Assembly: GCF_000688375.1 (NCBI RefSeq) | Contig: NZ_JIAF01000001.1 | Coordinates: 1-64,000 of the forward strand | Reading direction: 5' to 3' | Length of the DNA stretch: 64,000 bases | Source of the DNA: Prevotella sp. HUN102 | Lineage (GTDB): Bacteria; Bacteroidota; Bacteroidia; Bacteroidales; Bacteroidaceae | In this document: one piece after another, positions 8,402 through 16,819 of the stretch | Layout: every line of letters begins with the position of its first letter | How positions within the stretch are numbered: the first letter of the stretch is position 1 | The notes under the pieces: generated by a model | Database searches by the model: none | Told to the model about the DNA's origin: nothing | The model's input: only the letters and a program-made list of their open reading frames with translations | Made by a program: the position numbers and the translations under genes

Positions 8402-11014
8402 TTAGAAATGAAAGAACACAGATGCCCAGATGTTTCTTGGTCGCAGTTCGTATTCCTGTCTCATTTGCATAAGGTCTGTGTAATGGGTGTAGGAATAGGT
8501 TTTTTGGTTGAAGAGATTGCGCACGTTAAGGCTCAGTTCTACACCGTTTGCAAAGGTGTAAGCTGTGGAAATATCGGCAAGGAAGAGTTTTCTTCGGGTA
8601 TCATCGGACAACTGATTGCTGTAATGTTCCCCAGAGAGTTTGAGCATCCACGCTTTTGTGATGTTGAAATTGCAGACAATACGCTGAGAAAGGCTGTTGG
8701 ATGAGGATTTCACGTTTGCATCTTTCAGTTTCATTGCCTCGTTGGTGGAAGTCAGCTCATAGTTGATGCCGAGCCATTCAAAGGGGTGGATGTTGAATTT
8801 TGCCGTGATATTCCAGAGATAGGATTGATAATGGGACAGTCCGGCGTTCTGCACCAATGCGCCGTTGATGCCCATATAGTCGGTGGAAAGGCTTGCCATA
8901 CCCCGGAGAAGGTCAATACCTTTGCTCACTCTCGCACCTGCCATCCAACTGTTTGAATGGTTTTTCCGTGCGAGATAGGAGTTGAGAATGTAATCGCCTG
9001 CAAATCTTCGGGATTTGGTCAGCGCATTCTCGTTCCACGAACGCGTTATGTAGGCATTGGCAAAGAGCGTGTTCAAGGGCTGCTTGTAATAGAAAGACAA
9101 TGAGAGCGACTTGCGGTGCTCATTGTCATAGTTCACGAATCCCGTGTTCAGATTCCGATAATCGCCGAGTATCAGACCATTATAGAAGTTCTGCTCATTG
9201 AGGTCGTTCTGGGCGAAACTTCCCGAAAGCGACATTTTTATTTTGGAGGAGAACTGATACTGCACATAGATGTTGGGCGAAACCATTATCCGGTGATGAT
9301 TGTCGGAAGTCTGGGAAAGCCTGTCCTTGAAGAAGTAGGGCGTATAGTTTACCGGCAAAGCCAGTTTTATTTCCCATCCTCCACTGCTGAATTCGGCTTC
9401 AGGTGAGACATAGGCACGGAGATAAGTCATACCTATACTGTTTTCCATCACACCCAATGAATCAGGAACACCCTCAAGTCTGCTCTTCATACTGCGGCTC
9501 AATGCAACCAGTCCCAACTTCATCGACACCATAAAGGGTTTGAGGTAATATCCCAGCGAAGTGGTATTGTTGCTGAAAAAGGCATTGGAGCGCACGCTCT
9601 GATGCTGCGTTCCGTCAGGGCGTTCCACCTGTAAGGTGTGAGGACTGGACAGATACGCATTATAGGAATTGAATGTAAAGGTATGCCTGCCGTTTCTCCT
9701 TAGCAACTCGAACTTGTCGTGAACCTTGTACGCGGGCTGATTGGCAGTCTGAACATTAGGATAAGTTCCTTTCATATTTATATGGGTATCATTCCATTGC
9801 AAGTCGGTAGAGAGGGTATTGGAAAGATAAAGTTTGTTGCTGTTCGTGGTCAGCACGATGCTTGCTGAAAGTTTGTTTTGCTTGGTCTTGGCCGCTTGGC
9901 TGTCGTCCGTGGCAATGATACTGTCGTTGAGGAAGTATGAAGTCTGCGAATGCGAGGCCGACACCAGTCTGTCGCGGGAATAAATCAGTTGCGTGGAAAG
10001 GTCGGTGTTCTTTCCCACTCCCCAGAGATTGTTCATCGAGACAGTATGCGTCTGATTCCTGCGCACACGATTCTCACTGATTTCCATCAGTCTGTCGGGT
10101 GTCGCATCGATATAGTTTTTTAATGAATAGTTGTGGCTCAGGAAACCACTCCCGATATCATCTATCAGCACCGTGTTGTCTTTTGTAACGTCTGTTCCTA
10201 TGTTGTTGCTCTTCAGTGTGTTCAGCAGTTGTGCCTTCTTGGAGAACCGCATCAGCGTTGTTTCGCCTTCCCATACGTTCGGACGGAATCCGCCCCCTGC
10301 CTTTACAGTTCCCACGAGCCGGCTCTTGGCAGCCTCTTTGAGTTTGATGTTGATAGCCGGACTTTCCGAAAATGAAATGTCGTCAAGGGCTTTGACAGGC
10401 TGATGGTTCTGCAAAACTTCCACCGATGCCACGTCTGTCTGATGAATATTGGTCGTGGCGAGATTGTAGCGGCCTCCGAGCATATCGCGGCCTTCGATAT
10501 AGAATTTGTTGAGAGTCTTGCCGTTGTGTTTTATCTCTCCACTTTCAGACACTTCTATGCCCGGCATCTTCTTCAGTACGTCTGCCAGCGACTTGTCATT
10601 GCCATCGGCAAAACTTGCCACGTTGTAGGTCAGCGTGTCGCCACGCTGACGGATGCTCGGGGCTTTTACTATGACTTCTTTCAGTTCGGTGGGCTTCTCC
10701 GTCATCGTCTTGTCGTATTGTGTCTGTCCTTCCGAAAGAGAGACTGTTTCCGTGGCATATCCCATCAGGGAGAATTGCAGTTCGTAGCCTTTCAGGGGCG
10801 AGGATACCTGTATTTTGTAGCTGCCGTCTGCCTGTGTCTGTGCGAACTTCAAGATACGATTATTATCCTTTTGCTTCAACTTTACCATAACCCCTGCCAA
10901 TGGTTGCCCTGTTTTCTGTAAACGCACAGTTCCTGTGAGCATTGTTTGTGCGTGTGAATGCAACGCAATCATACTCAATAGTGCAAATGTGATGTATCGT
11001 AAAAGTGCTTTCAT
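8402..11014 (-). CDS. Outer-membrane beta-barrel protein with carboxypeptidase-like regulatory domain (TonB-receptor type)
   Basis: 870 aa. Signal peptide (about 1-22, ending ALHSHAQ), a CarboxypepD_reg-like beta-sandwich (about 25-110), a plug-like region (LKEVIVKAPSIRQRGDTL ... LADVLKKMPGIEVSESGEI, about 115-165) and a long C-terminal barrel ending in an aromatic residue (ASVFFHF), typical for BAM-inserted proteins. It belongs to the SusC-like/outer-membrane-beta-barrel families without a paired SusD. It follows the GLPGLI genes (38 bp gap) and precedes the C39 gene (8 bp), so it likely serves the same peptide system, as exit channel or receptor. That function is inference. Confidence 0.85.
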   Translation of the reverse strand: MKALLRYITFALLSMIALHSHAQTMLTGTVRLQKTGQPLAGVMVKLKQKDNNRILKFAQTQADGSYKIQVSSPLKGYELQFSLMGYATETVSLSEGQTQYDKTMTEKPTELKEVIVKAPSIRQRGDTLTYNVASFADGNDKSLADVLKKMPGIEVSESGEIKHNGKTLNKFYIEGRDMLGGRYNLATTNIHQTDVASVEVLQNHQPVKALDDISFSESPAINIKLKEAAKSRLVGTVKAGGGFRPNVWEGETTLMRFSKKAQLLNTLKSNNIGTDVTKDNTVLIDDIGSGFLSHNYSLKNYIDATPDRLMEISENRVRRNQTHTVSMNNLWGVGKNTDLSTQLIYSRDRLVSASHSQTSYFLNDSIIATDDSQAAKTKQNKLSASIVLTTNSNKLYLSNTLSTDLQWNDTHINMKGTYPNVQTANQPAYKVHDKFELLRRNGRHTFTFNSYNAYLSSPHTLQVERPDGTQHQSVRSNAFFSNNTTSLGYYLKPFMVSMKLGLVALSRSMKSRLEGVPDSLGVMENSIGMTYLRAYVSPEAEFSSGGWEIKLALPVNYTPYFFKDRLSQTSDNHHRIMVSPNIYVQYQFSSKIKMSLSGSFAQNDLNEQNFYNGLILGDYRNLNTGFVNYDNEHRKSLSLSFYYKQPLNTLFANAYITRSWNENALTKSRRFAGDYILNSYLARKNHSNSWMAGARVSKGIDLLRGMASLSTDYMGINGALVQNAGLSHYQSYLWNITAKFNIHPFEWLGINYELTSTNEAMKLKDANVKSSSNSLSQRIVCNFNITKAWMLKLSGEHYSNQLSDDTRRKLFLADISTAYTFANGVELSLNVRNLFNQKTYSYTHYTDLMQMRQEYELRPRNIWASVFFHF

Positions 11015-11052
11015 ATTGTGTGTTCCTGTTATCTTTTATTATTATGGTGGAA

Positions 11053-11868
11053 TCATTCCGTTTCCAGAGGTTGAAAGGTCAAAACCTTGCGAGAGGAATT
11101 TGGGTCGAGGTCTATACCCGTTTCGAGTTTAATCATTCCTGTCATATTTTCAAGATACTGCCTTTGCATCTTGAGAAAACTTTTGCGGTTTGTCTTTTCA
11201 AATTTCTTAGTGCCTACATACGCCTTGCTCATCACGATGGGCATATCCTTTACCTTTCGTATTCCCACGAGCGTGAAGTGATGATAGGCCTTTGTATCGT
11301 ATGCCTCCATAATGATTCCCGGCAGTCCGTGCAGTTTCCAAGGTCCGTCGCTGACGGGCACGTCGGGAGCGAACCACGCCGTCCAGTAATGTCCGCGATA
11401 GTTGCACGTGGCCATCTGCACGGTATAGTTCAGTATAGTTTTGGTGGAGTCGCTGATCGTCCAGTCAATATTGTTCAGCGAGTCGGTGTAGATATAGTCC
11501 TGCATCGTCAAACCGTCAGTAACAGTCATTTTCCCTTCAGGAAGATTTTTATAGACATAGGCTTTCATACGCTTATGCCGTGGCTGTACGCCTGTCCTTA
11601 GGAGTTCTTTAAATTCTGCATCAAAAATTTCGCGACGCTTAGGATTCTCTTGTAAAGAATCAACCTGAATGCTATGGTAACTGGCACATTTTGACAGTTT
11701 CGGTCCTACCAGCAGTATGAGTCTGTCGTCCTCTCCCATTATTTTCTTCAGACTATCCTTTACATATATATATTGATACTGACACTCCAAATTGGCATTA
11801 TCAAGTTTCTTCTGTGCTGAGACATTGCAGCATGCACATAGGAGTAATAGCATTAAAATCTGTTTCAT
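11053..11868 (-). CDS. GLPGLI-family protein, type a (module 1)
   Basis: 271 aa with a signal peptide (MKQILMLLLL ... NVSAQ, about 1-19). The family hallmark is at 181-186 (LHGLPGII), preceded by YRGHYWTAWFAPDVPVSDGPW. The GLPGLI family (TIGR01200) is periplasmic or surface in Bacteroidetes and has no known activity. The C-terminal half is almost identical to four neighbours, while residues about 25-110 vary. This 'a' type has the KFEKTNRKSFLKMQRQYLEN tail and the KQILMLLLL leader. It follows the b-type paralogue by 37 bp and precedes the barrel gene. Confidence 0.85.
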   Translation of the reverse strand: MKQILMLLLLCACCNVSAQKKLDNANLECQYQYIYVKDSLKKIMGEDDRLILLVGPKLSKCASYHSIQVDSLQENPKRREIFDAEFKELLRTGVQPRHKRMKAYVYKNLPEGKMTVTDGLTMQDYIYTDSLNNIDWTISDSTKTILNYTVQMATCNYRGHYWTAWFAPDVPVSDGPWKLHGLPGIIMEAYDTKAYHHFTLVGIRKVKDMPIVMSKAYVGTKKFEKTNRKSFLKMQRQYLENMTGMIKLETGIDLDPNSSRKVLTFQPLETE

Positions 11869-11905
11869 AGATATTTGGTTATATTTATCTGCTAAAATGG
11901 TGTTC

Positions 11906-12721
11906 TTATTCCGTTTCCAGAGGTTGGAAAGTCAATATCTTTGGGGAGGAATTGGGGGCAAGGTCAATGCCCGTTTCGAGCCTGATTATTCCGGTCGTAT
12001 CTTCATAATACTGTCTTTCCATCTTGATGAATTTCTGTCTGCTTACCTTTTCATACTTCTTGGTGCCTACATAGGTTTTGCTCATCACGATGGGCATATC
12101 CTTTACCTTTCGTATTCCCACGAGTGTGAAGTGATGATAAGCCTTTGTGTCGTATGCCTCCATTATGAGTCCTGGCAGTCCGTGCAGTTTCCAAGGTCCG
12201 TCGCTGACGGGCACGTCAGGGGCAAACCACGCCGTCCAGTGGTGTCCCCGATAGTCGCACGTAGCCATCTGCACGGTGTAGTTCAGTATCGTTTTGGTGG
12301 AATCGCTGATCGTCCAGTCAATATTATTCAGCGAGTCGGTGTAGATATAATCCTGTAAGAGCATTCCGTCAGTAACGGTCATTTTCCCTTCAGGAAGATT
12401 TTTATAGATGTATGCCTTCATACGCTTATGTGGTGGCAGTACACCTGTTTTTAAAAATTCTTTAAATCTTGCATCAAAAATTTCACGGTGTTTGGGATTT
12501 TCTTGTAAAGAATCAATCTGAAGGCTATAATAACTATAACATTTTGACAGCTTTGATCCTACCAGCAGCACGAGTCTGTCGTCCTCTCCCATTATTTTTT
12601 TCAGAGTATCCTCTACATATATATATTGATACTGACACTCCAGATTGGCAGCGTCAAGTTTCTTCTGTGCAGTTACAACAGATGATATTAATACAAAAAA
12701 AATGGTCCAAATGTATTTCAT
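11906..12721 (-). CDS. GLPGLI-family protein, type b (module 1)
   Basis: 271 aa. Signal peptide of the b type (MKYIWTIFFVLISSVVTAQ); GLPGLI at about 181-186. The tail is of b type (KKYEKVSRQKFIKMERQYYED), distinct from the a-type tail. It starts 101 bp after the stop of the module-1 GG peptide, with a hairpin region in between. It is followed by the a-type gene. One sequence oddity is DLAPNSS near the end, where the other copies have DLDPNSS. Confidence 0.85.
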   Translation of the reverse strand: MKYIWTIFFVLISSVVTAQKKLDAANLECQYQYIYVEDTLKKIMGEDDRLVLLVGSKLSKCYSYYSLQIDSLQENPKHREIFDARFKEFLKTGVLPPHKRMKAYIYKNLPEGKMTVTDGMLLQDYIYTDSLNNIDWTISDSTKTILNYTVQMATCDYRGHHWTAWFAPDVPVSDGPWKLHGLPGLIMEAYDTKAYHHFTLVGIRKVKDMPIVMSKTYVGTKKYEKVSRQKFIKMERQYYEDTTGIIRLETGIDLAPNSSPKILTFQPLETE

Positions 12722-12754
12722 ATATGAATTAAAGATAATTATGTACTTCCAAAT

Positions 12755-12815
12755 AAAAAAGACTAAACGTATTGAAGCGTTTTACAGGTGGATACTTTTT
12801 GCAAATATCCACCCA
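12755..12815 (-). terminator. Hairpins between GG peptide 1 and GLPGLI genes (possible attenuator)
   Basis: In minus-strand sense the peptide stop is followed by GGTGGATA ... TATCCACC (8-bp stem, 12806-12813 with 12787-12794). Next comes AAACG ... CGTTT (12765-12782) and a T-rich run. Partial termination here would make more peptide than downstream protein. The arrangement recurs after the other two peptides. Confidence 0.5.
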
Positions 12816-12822
12816 TAATAGT

Positions 12823-12990
12823 TTAGTGATTTACACAGTGAGTGTTGTAACCAACAGTCCAACCTGCCAGTTCATTTTCTTTCATTTTCCCTTTCTTGCT
12901 TTCCATAATTTGGCGAAGGCTTTCGCAATACTCTTCTCTGGAAACACCTCCGAAGATGTTTTCCAATTCTTCAATTTTTAATTTTTCCAT
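12823..12990 (-). CDS. Double-glycine leader peptide 1 (candidate secreted peptide precursor)
   Basis: 55 aa, below usual ORF-calling limits. The leader MEKLKIEELENIFGG ends in a GG processing site preceded by the hydrophobic positions (L4, L9, I12) expected by C39 peptidases. The predicted mature part is 40 aa, begins VSREEYCESL and ends AGWTVGYNTHCVNH, with two cysteines (7 and 37 of the mature part). Two further copies lie upstream at 14990 and 16301, with an identical leader and closely similar ends. The start follows a purine-rich CCAAGGAC stretch. Being in the same operon as GLPGLI genes, a barrel and a C39 domain supports export with cleavage after GG. Confidence 0.85.
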   Translation of the reverse strand: MEKLKIEELENIFGGVSREEYCESLRQIMESKKGKMKENELAGWTVGYNTHCVNH

Positions 12991-13218
12991 GTCCTTGGTT
13001 ATTTATTAATGTTAAAAAATGGCCAACCAATAATACCCTTATCCGCGGTTGGGGCTTTCTTGCGTTTAAAGAGGCAGGCCTTACCTCTCCATAGATAGCA
13101 AATTGGAGGATTGGCAACTTCTTCGCCTTTGACATCTATGTTTTGTTTTTATCTATTACATCGGATATATCAGCTATTTTGTGTTCATATTATAATGTTC
13201 GTATCTTTATTTCTATAT
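12991..13218 (-). promoter_or_regulatory. Conserved leader/upstream region, module 1
   Basis: About 200 bp upstream of the GG peptide, highly similar to 15158-15386 and, less so, to 16463-16680. It holds an outer stem CATAGAT/ATCTATG (13090-13096 with 13134-13140) and a second stem AGAGG/CCTCT. There is no clear -33/-7 promoter in the proximal part. Possible short ORFs differ in frame between copies, so I read it as a structured leader or regulatory DNA, not a gene. Confidence 0.5.
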
Positions 13219-14031
13219 TTACTCCGTTTCCAGAGGTTGGAAGGTTAATATCTTGTGTGAGGAATTTGGGTCGAGGTCAATGCCTGTTTCGAGTTTAATC
13301 ATTCCTGTCATATTTTCAAGATACTGCCTTTGCATCTTGAGGAAACTTTTCCGGTTTGTCTTTTCAAATTTGTTGGTGCCTACATAGGTTTTGCTCATCA
13401 CGATGGGCATATCCTTTACCTTTCGTATTCCCACGAGTGTGAAGTGATGATAAGCCTTTGTGTCGTATGCCTCCATTATGAGTCCCGGCAGTCCGTGCAG
13501 TTTCCAAGGTCCGTCGCTGACGGGCACGTCGAGAGCGAACCACGCCGTCCAGTGGTGTCCCCGATAGTCGCACGTAGCCATCTGCACGGTATAGTTCAGG
13601 ATAGTTTTGGTGGAGTCGCTGATTGTCCATTCAATATTGTTCAGTGAGTCGGTGTAGATATAGTCTTGCTCTGTCAGCCCATCGGTAACTGTCATTTGTT
13701 TTTCGGGATAGTTTTTATATACATACGTTTTCATACGTTTGTGTGGTGGGTCTACATTGCTGGTAAGAGCCTGATTAATGCCTGCACTCACAATTTCAAA
13801 CCAGTTTGGTTTCGAGAAAGTTGTGTCCATCTGCATACTGTAATAGCTGTAACACTTAGAGACCTTTGCTCCGATTAGCAATACCAATCTGTCGTCTTTC
13901 GTGCTTCCTTTTAAAGTATCGTTCTGATAGACATAGTTGTATTGGCACTCCAGCTTGGCATCATCAAGTTTCTTCTGTGCTGCGACATTGCAGCATACGG
14001 ACAGGAGTAACAGCATTAAAATCTGTTTCAT
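13219..14031 (-). CDS. GLPGLI-family protein, type a (module 2)
   Basis: 270 aa, a-type signal peptide (MKQILMLLLLSVCCNVAAQ) and a-type tail. GLPGLI lies near 180-185. The variable segment (about 25-100) is unlike the module-1 a protein: it has QNDTLKGSTKDDRLVLLIGAK and the IVSAGINQALTSNVDPPHKR stretch, part of which it shares with the module-3 protein at 15387. One change in an otherwise fixed block is WFALDVPVSDG, where the other copies have WFAPDVPVSDG. It is the last gene of module 2; the next module's leader begins directly after it. Confidence 0.85.
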   Translation of the reverse strand: MKQILMLLLLSVCCNVAAQKKLDDAKLECQYNYVYQNDTLKGSTKDDRLVLLIGAKVSKCYSYYSMQMDTTFSKPNWFEIVSAGINQALTSNVDPPHKRMKTYVYKNYPEKQMTVTDGLTEQDYIYTDSLNNIEWTISDSTKTILNYTVQMATCDYRGHHWTAWFALDVPVSDGPWKLHGLPGLIMEAYDTKAYHHFTLVGIRKVKDMPIVMSKTYVGTNKFEKTNRKSFLKMQRQYLENMTGMIKLETGIDLDPNSSHKILTFQPLETE

Positions 14032-14072
14032 AGATATTTGGTTATATTTTTTTATCCGCCATAATGGTATTC

Positions 14073-14888
14073 TTATTCCGTTTCCAGAGGTTGGAAGGTC
14101 AAAACCTTACGAGAGGAATTAGGGTCGAGGTCAATGCCCGTTTCGAGCCTGATCATTCCGGTCGTATCTTCATAATACTGTCTTTCCATCTTGATGAATT
14201 TCTGTCTGCTTACCTTTTCATACTTCTTGGTGCCTACATAGGTTTTGCTCATCACGATGGGTATATCCTTTACCTTTCGTATTCCCATGAGTGTGAAGTG
14301 ATGATAGGCCTTAGTGTCGTATGCCTCCATTATGAGTCCTGGCAGTCCGTGCAGTTTCCAAGGTCCGTCGCTGACGGGCACGTCAGGAGCGAACCACGCC
14401 GTCCAGTGGTGTCCCCGGTAGTCGCACGTGGCCATCTGCACGGTGTAGTTCAGTATCGTTTTGGTGGAATCGCTGATCGTCCAGTCAATATTATTCAGCG
14501 AGTCGGTGTAGATATAGTCCTGCAGCGTCATTCCGTCAGTAACGGTCATTTTCCCCTCAGGAAGATTTTTATAGACATAGGTCTTCATACGCTTATGCCG
14601 TGGCCGTACACCTGTTTTTAAAAACTCCATAATTTCTGCCTCATAGATTTCATTGCCCTTGGGATTCTCTTCTAAAGAATCAATCTGAAGACTGTAATAA
14701 CTGGCACATTTTGACAGTTTCGGTCCTACCAGCAGTATGAGTCTGTCGTCCTCTCCCATTATTTTTTTCAGAGTATCCTTTACATATATATATTGATACT
14801 GACACTCCAGATTGGCAGCGTCAAGTTTCTTCTGTGCAGTTACAACAGATGATATTAATACAAAAAAAATGGTCCAAATGTATTTCAT
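14073..14888 (-). CDS. GLPGLI-family protein, type b (module 2)
   Basis: 271 aa, b-type signal peptide identical to the module-1 b protein and b-type tail. GLPGLI at about 181-186. The variable stretch reads SLEENPKGNEIYEAEIMEFL, while the rest is nearly identical in DNA to 11906-12721, which shows recent duplication or ongoing gene conversion. It begins 101 bp after GG peptide 2, the same spacing as in module 1, and is followed by the a-type gene after 41 bp. Confidence 0.85.
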   Translation of the reverse strand: MKYIWTIFFVLISSVVTAQKKLDAANLECQYQYIYVKDTLKKIMGEDDRLILLVGPKLSKCASYYSLQIDSLEENPKGNEIYEAEIMEFLKTGVRPRHKRMKTYVYKNLPEGKMTVTDGMTLQDYIYTDSLNNIDWTISDSTKTILNYTVQMATCDYRGHHWTAWFAPDVPVSDGPWKLHGLPGLIMEAYDTKAYHHFTLMGIRKVKDIPIVMSKTYVGTKKYEKVSRQKFIKMERQYYEDTTGMIRLETGIDLDPNSSRKVLTFQPLETE

Positions 14889-14989
14889 ATATGATTTAAA
14901 GATAATTATGTACTTCCAAATAGAAAAGACTAAACGTATTGAAACGTTTTACAGATGGATGCTTTTTGCAAATATCCACCCATAATAGT

Positions 14990-15157
14990 TTAGTGATTTA
15001 CACAGTGAGTGTTGTAACCAACAGTCCAACCTGCAAGTTCGTTTTCTTCCATTTCACCTTTCCTTGATTTCATAATTTGGCGAAGGCTCTCGCAATACTC
15101 TTCTCTGGAAACACCTCCGAAGATGTTTTCCAATTCTTCAATTTTTAATTTTTCCAT
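14990..15157 (-). CDS. Double-glycine leader peptide 2
   Basis: 55 aa. The leader is identical to peptide 1 (MEKLKIEELENIFGG). The mature part differs at four or five positions in the charged middle (IMKSRKGEMEEN against IMESKKGKMKEN) and has the same end, AGWTVGYNTHCVNH. Conservation of leader and C-terminus with drift in the middle suggests selection on the processing signal and on the cysteine-containing tail. It is followed by the same hairpin/T-rich arrangement (14931-14982), though the upper stem has mismatches here and the lower AAACG/CGTTT stem is intact. Confidence 0.85.
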   Translation of the reverse strand: MEKLKIEELENIFGGVSREEYCESLRQIMKSRKGEMEENELAGWTVGYNTHCVNH

Positions 15158-15386
15158 GTCCTTGGTTATTTATTAATGTTTTAAAATAGCCTGCCAATAA
15201 TACCCTTATCCGCGGTTGAGGCTTTCTTGTGTTTAGAGAGGGCAGGCCTTACCTCTTCATAGATAGCAAATTGGAGGATTAGCAACTTCTTCTCCTTTGA
15301 CATCTATGTTTTGTTTTTATCTACTACATCGGATATATCAGCTATTTTGTGTTCATATTATAATGTTCGTATCTTTATTTCTATAT
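15158..15386 (-). promoter_or_regulatory. Conserved leader/upstream region, module 2
   Basis: Second copy of the ~200-bp leader; stem CATAGAT/ATCTATG at 15258-15264 with 15302-15308, and AGAGG/CCTCT just below it. A 39-codon ORF (15184-15303, minus) exists in this copy only. In module 1 a one-base difference shifts its frame, and in module 3 it has no ATG and an early stop, so it is not supported as a gene. Confidence 0.5.
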
Positions 15387-16199
15387 TTACTCCGTTTCCA
15401 GAGGTTGGAAGGTTAACACCCTGCGAGAGGAATTTGGGTCGAGGTCTATACCTGTTTCGAGTTTAATCATTCCTGTCATATTTTCAAGATACTGCCTTTG
15501 CATCTTGAGGAAACTTTTCCGGTTTGTCTTTTCAAATTTGTTGGTGCCTACATAGGTTTTGCTCATCACGATGGGCATATCCTTTACCTTTCGTATTCCC
15601 ACAAGCGTGAAGTGATGATATGCCTTTGTATCGTATGCCTCCATTATGAGTCCCGGCAGTCCGTGCAGTTTCCAAGGTCCGTCGCTGACGGGCACGTCAG
15701 GAGCGAACCACGCCGTCCAGTGGTGTCCCCGATAGTCGCACGTAGCCATCTGCACGGTATAGTTCAGGATAGTTTTAGTAGAATCGCTAACAGACCAGTC
15801 AATATTGTTCAGCGAATCCGTATAGATATAGTCCTGCAGCATCAATCCGTCGGTAACTGTCATTTTTCCCTCGGGATAATTCTTATAGGTGTAGGCTTTC
15901 ATACGCTTATGCCGTGGCCGTACACCTGTTCTTAGAAATTCTTTAACTTCTTGAAGATAAATTTTATTACCATTAGGATTTTCTTCTAACGAATCGATTT
16001 GAAGGCTATGGTAACTATAACATTTAGAAATTTTTGCTCCGATTAGCAATACTAATCTGTCGTCTTTCGTGCTTCCTTTTAAAGTATCGTTCTGATAGAC
16101 ATAGTAGTATTGGCACTCCAGCTTGGCATCATCAAGTTTCTTCTGTGCAGTTGCAACAGATGCTATCAATACAAAAAGTGTAGTCCAAATGTATTTCAT
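15387..16199 (-). CDS. GLPGLI-family protein, b/a hybrid (module 3)
   Basis: 270 aa. It begins with a b-type signal peptide (MKYIWTTLFVLIASVATAQ) and carries the DTLKGSTKDDRLVLLIGAK block otherwise found in the module-2 a protein. Its middle section (SLEENPNGNKIYLQEVKEFL) is b-like, and it ends with the a-type tail (FEKTNRKSFLKMQRQYLEN). Modules 1 and 2 have two GLPGLI genes (b then a); module 3 has this single one. The simplest explanation is a b-a fusion by recombination within the conserved middle. GLPGLI is intact, so it is probably a working protein. Confidence 0.85.
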   Translation of the reverse strand: MKYIWTTLFVLIASVATAQKKLDDAKLECQYYYVYQNDTLKGSTKDDRLVLLIGAKISKCYSYHSLQIDSLEENPNGNKIYLQEVKEFLRTGVRPRHKRMKAYTYKNYPEGKMTVTDGLMLQDYIYTDSLNNIDWSVSDSTKTILNYTVQMATCDYRGHHWTAWFAPDVPVSDGPWKLHGLPGLIMEAYDTKAYHHFTLVGIRKVKDMPIVMSKTYVGTNKFEKTNRKSFLKMQRQYLENMTGMIKLETGIDLDPNSSRRVLTFQPLETE

Positions 16200-16300
16200 A
16201 TATGATTTAAAGATAATTATGTACTTTCAAATAGAAAAGACTAAACATATTGGCACATTTTACAGGTGGATATTCTTTGCAAATATCCACCCATAGTTGT

Positions 16301-16462
16301 TTAAAGGTCTATGCAGTGGGTTTTAAAGCCAATAGACCAACCTTCAAGTGCTTTGCCTGAAAGTTGATTGTCTTTTAAAATTTTGAGGAGCAGTTCGCAA
16401 TACTCTTCTCTGGAAACACCTCCGAAGATGTTTTCCAATTCTTCAATTTTTAATTTTTCCAT
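16301..16462 (-). CDS. Double-glycine leader peptide 3
   Basis: 53 aa. The leader and first ten mature residues match peptides 1 and 2 exactly (MEKLKIEELENIFGG, then VSREEYCE). The middle is different (LLLKILKDNQLSGKALE) and the tail is related: GWSIGFKTHCIDL against GWTVGYNTHCVNH. The pattern GW(T/S)(V/I)G(Y/F)xTHC is thus common to all three and is the likely functional or modified end. This is the promoter-proximal peptide of the whole run. A hairpin GGTGGATA/TATCCACC follows at 16265-16291. Confidence 0.85.
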   Translation of the reverse strand: MEKLKIEELENIFGGVSREEYCELLLKILKDNQLSGKALEGWSIGFKTHCIDL

Positions 16463-16750
16463 GTTTTTGTTGTTTATTAATGTTAAAAAAAGTCTGCCAA
16501 TAACGTCCTTAACCGGTTTGGGGACTTCTTGCCTTTAAAGAGGTTAGACCTTGCCCTTTATATAGATAACAAATTAAAAGGTTAGCTACTTCTTTGTCCT
16601 TGATATCTATTATTTTATTCTCATCTACTATGTTTGATATACATAGGTAATATATCAGCTATTTTACATTCATCGAGCAATTATATAATTGTAGATAAAC
16701 ACAGAAGATTGCTACAAAGGTAAAGAATAATAAATAAAATGCCAAAGAAA
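16463..16750 (-). promoter_or_regulatory. Promoter and leader of module 3
   Basis: On the minus strand TTTG at 16746-16743, a 20-bp spacer and TACCTTTGT at 16722-16714 give a good Bacteroidetes promoter. The predicted start is near 16707, so the leader is about 245 nt. It has the diverged third copy of the structured element (ATAGAT/ATCTAT stem, 16562-16567 with 16605-16610). This promoter could drive the entire leftward run down to 7779, with the module leaders acting as internal control points. Confidence 0.65.
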
Positions 16751-16819
16751 ATGAGAACACTTAGTACACAGCAGTATAAAAAGTTTGTATATCGTTGGTT
16801 ATAATAGGTTTATGGATAA

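Noticed and set aside
15184..15303. A 39-codon ORF (starting MSKEKKLLIL) in the module-2 leader
   Set aside because: A one-base difference shifts the frame in module 1, and the module-3 copy lacks the ATG and has an early stop; treated as structured leader.
11005..15935. Long plus-strand ORFs (up to 198 codons) opposite the GLPGLI genes, similar to one another
   Set aside because: They are mirror images of a duplicated coding sequence; their similarity follows from the sense genes and they have no independent start signals.
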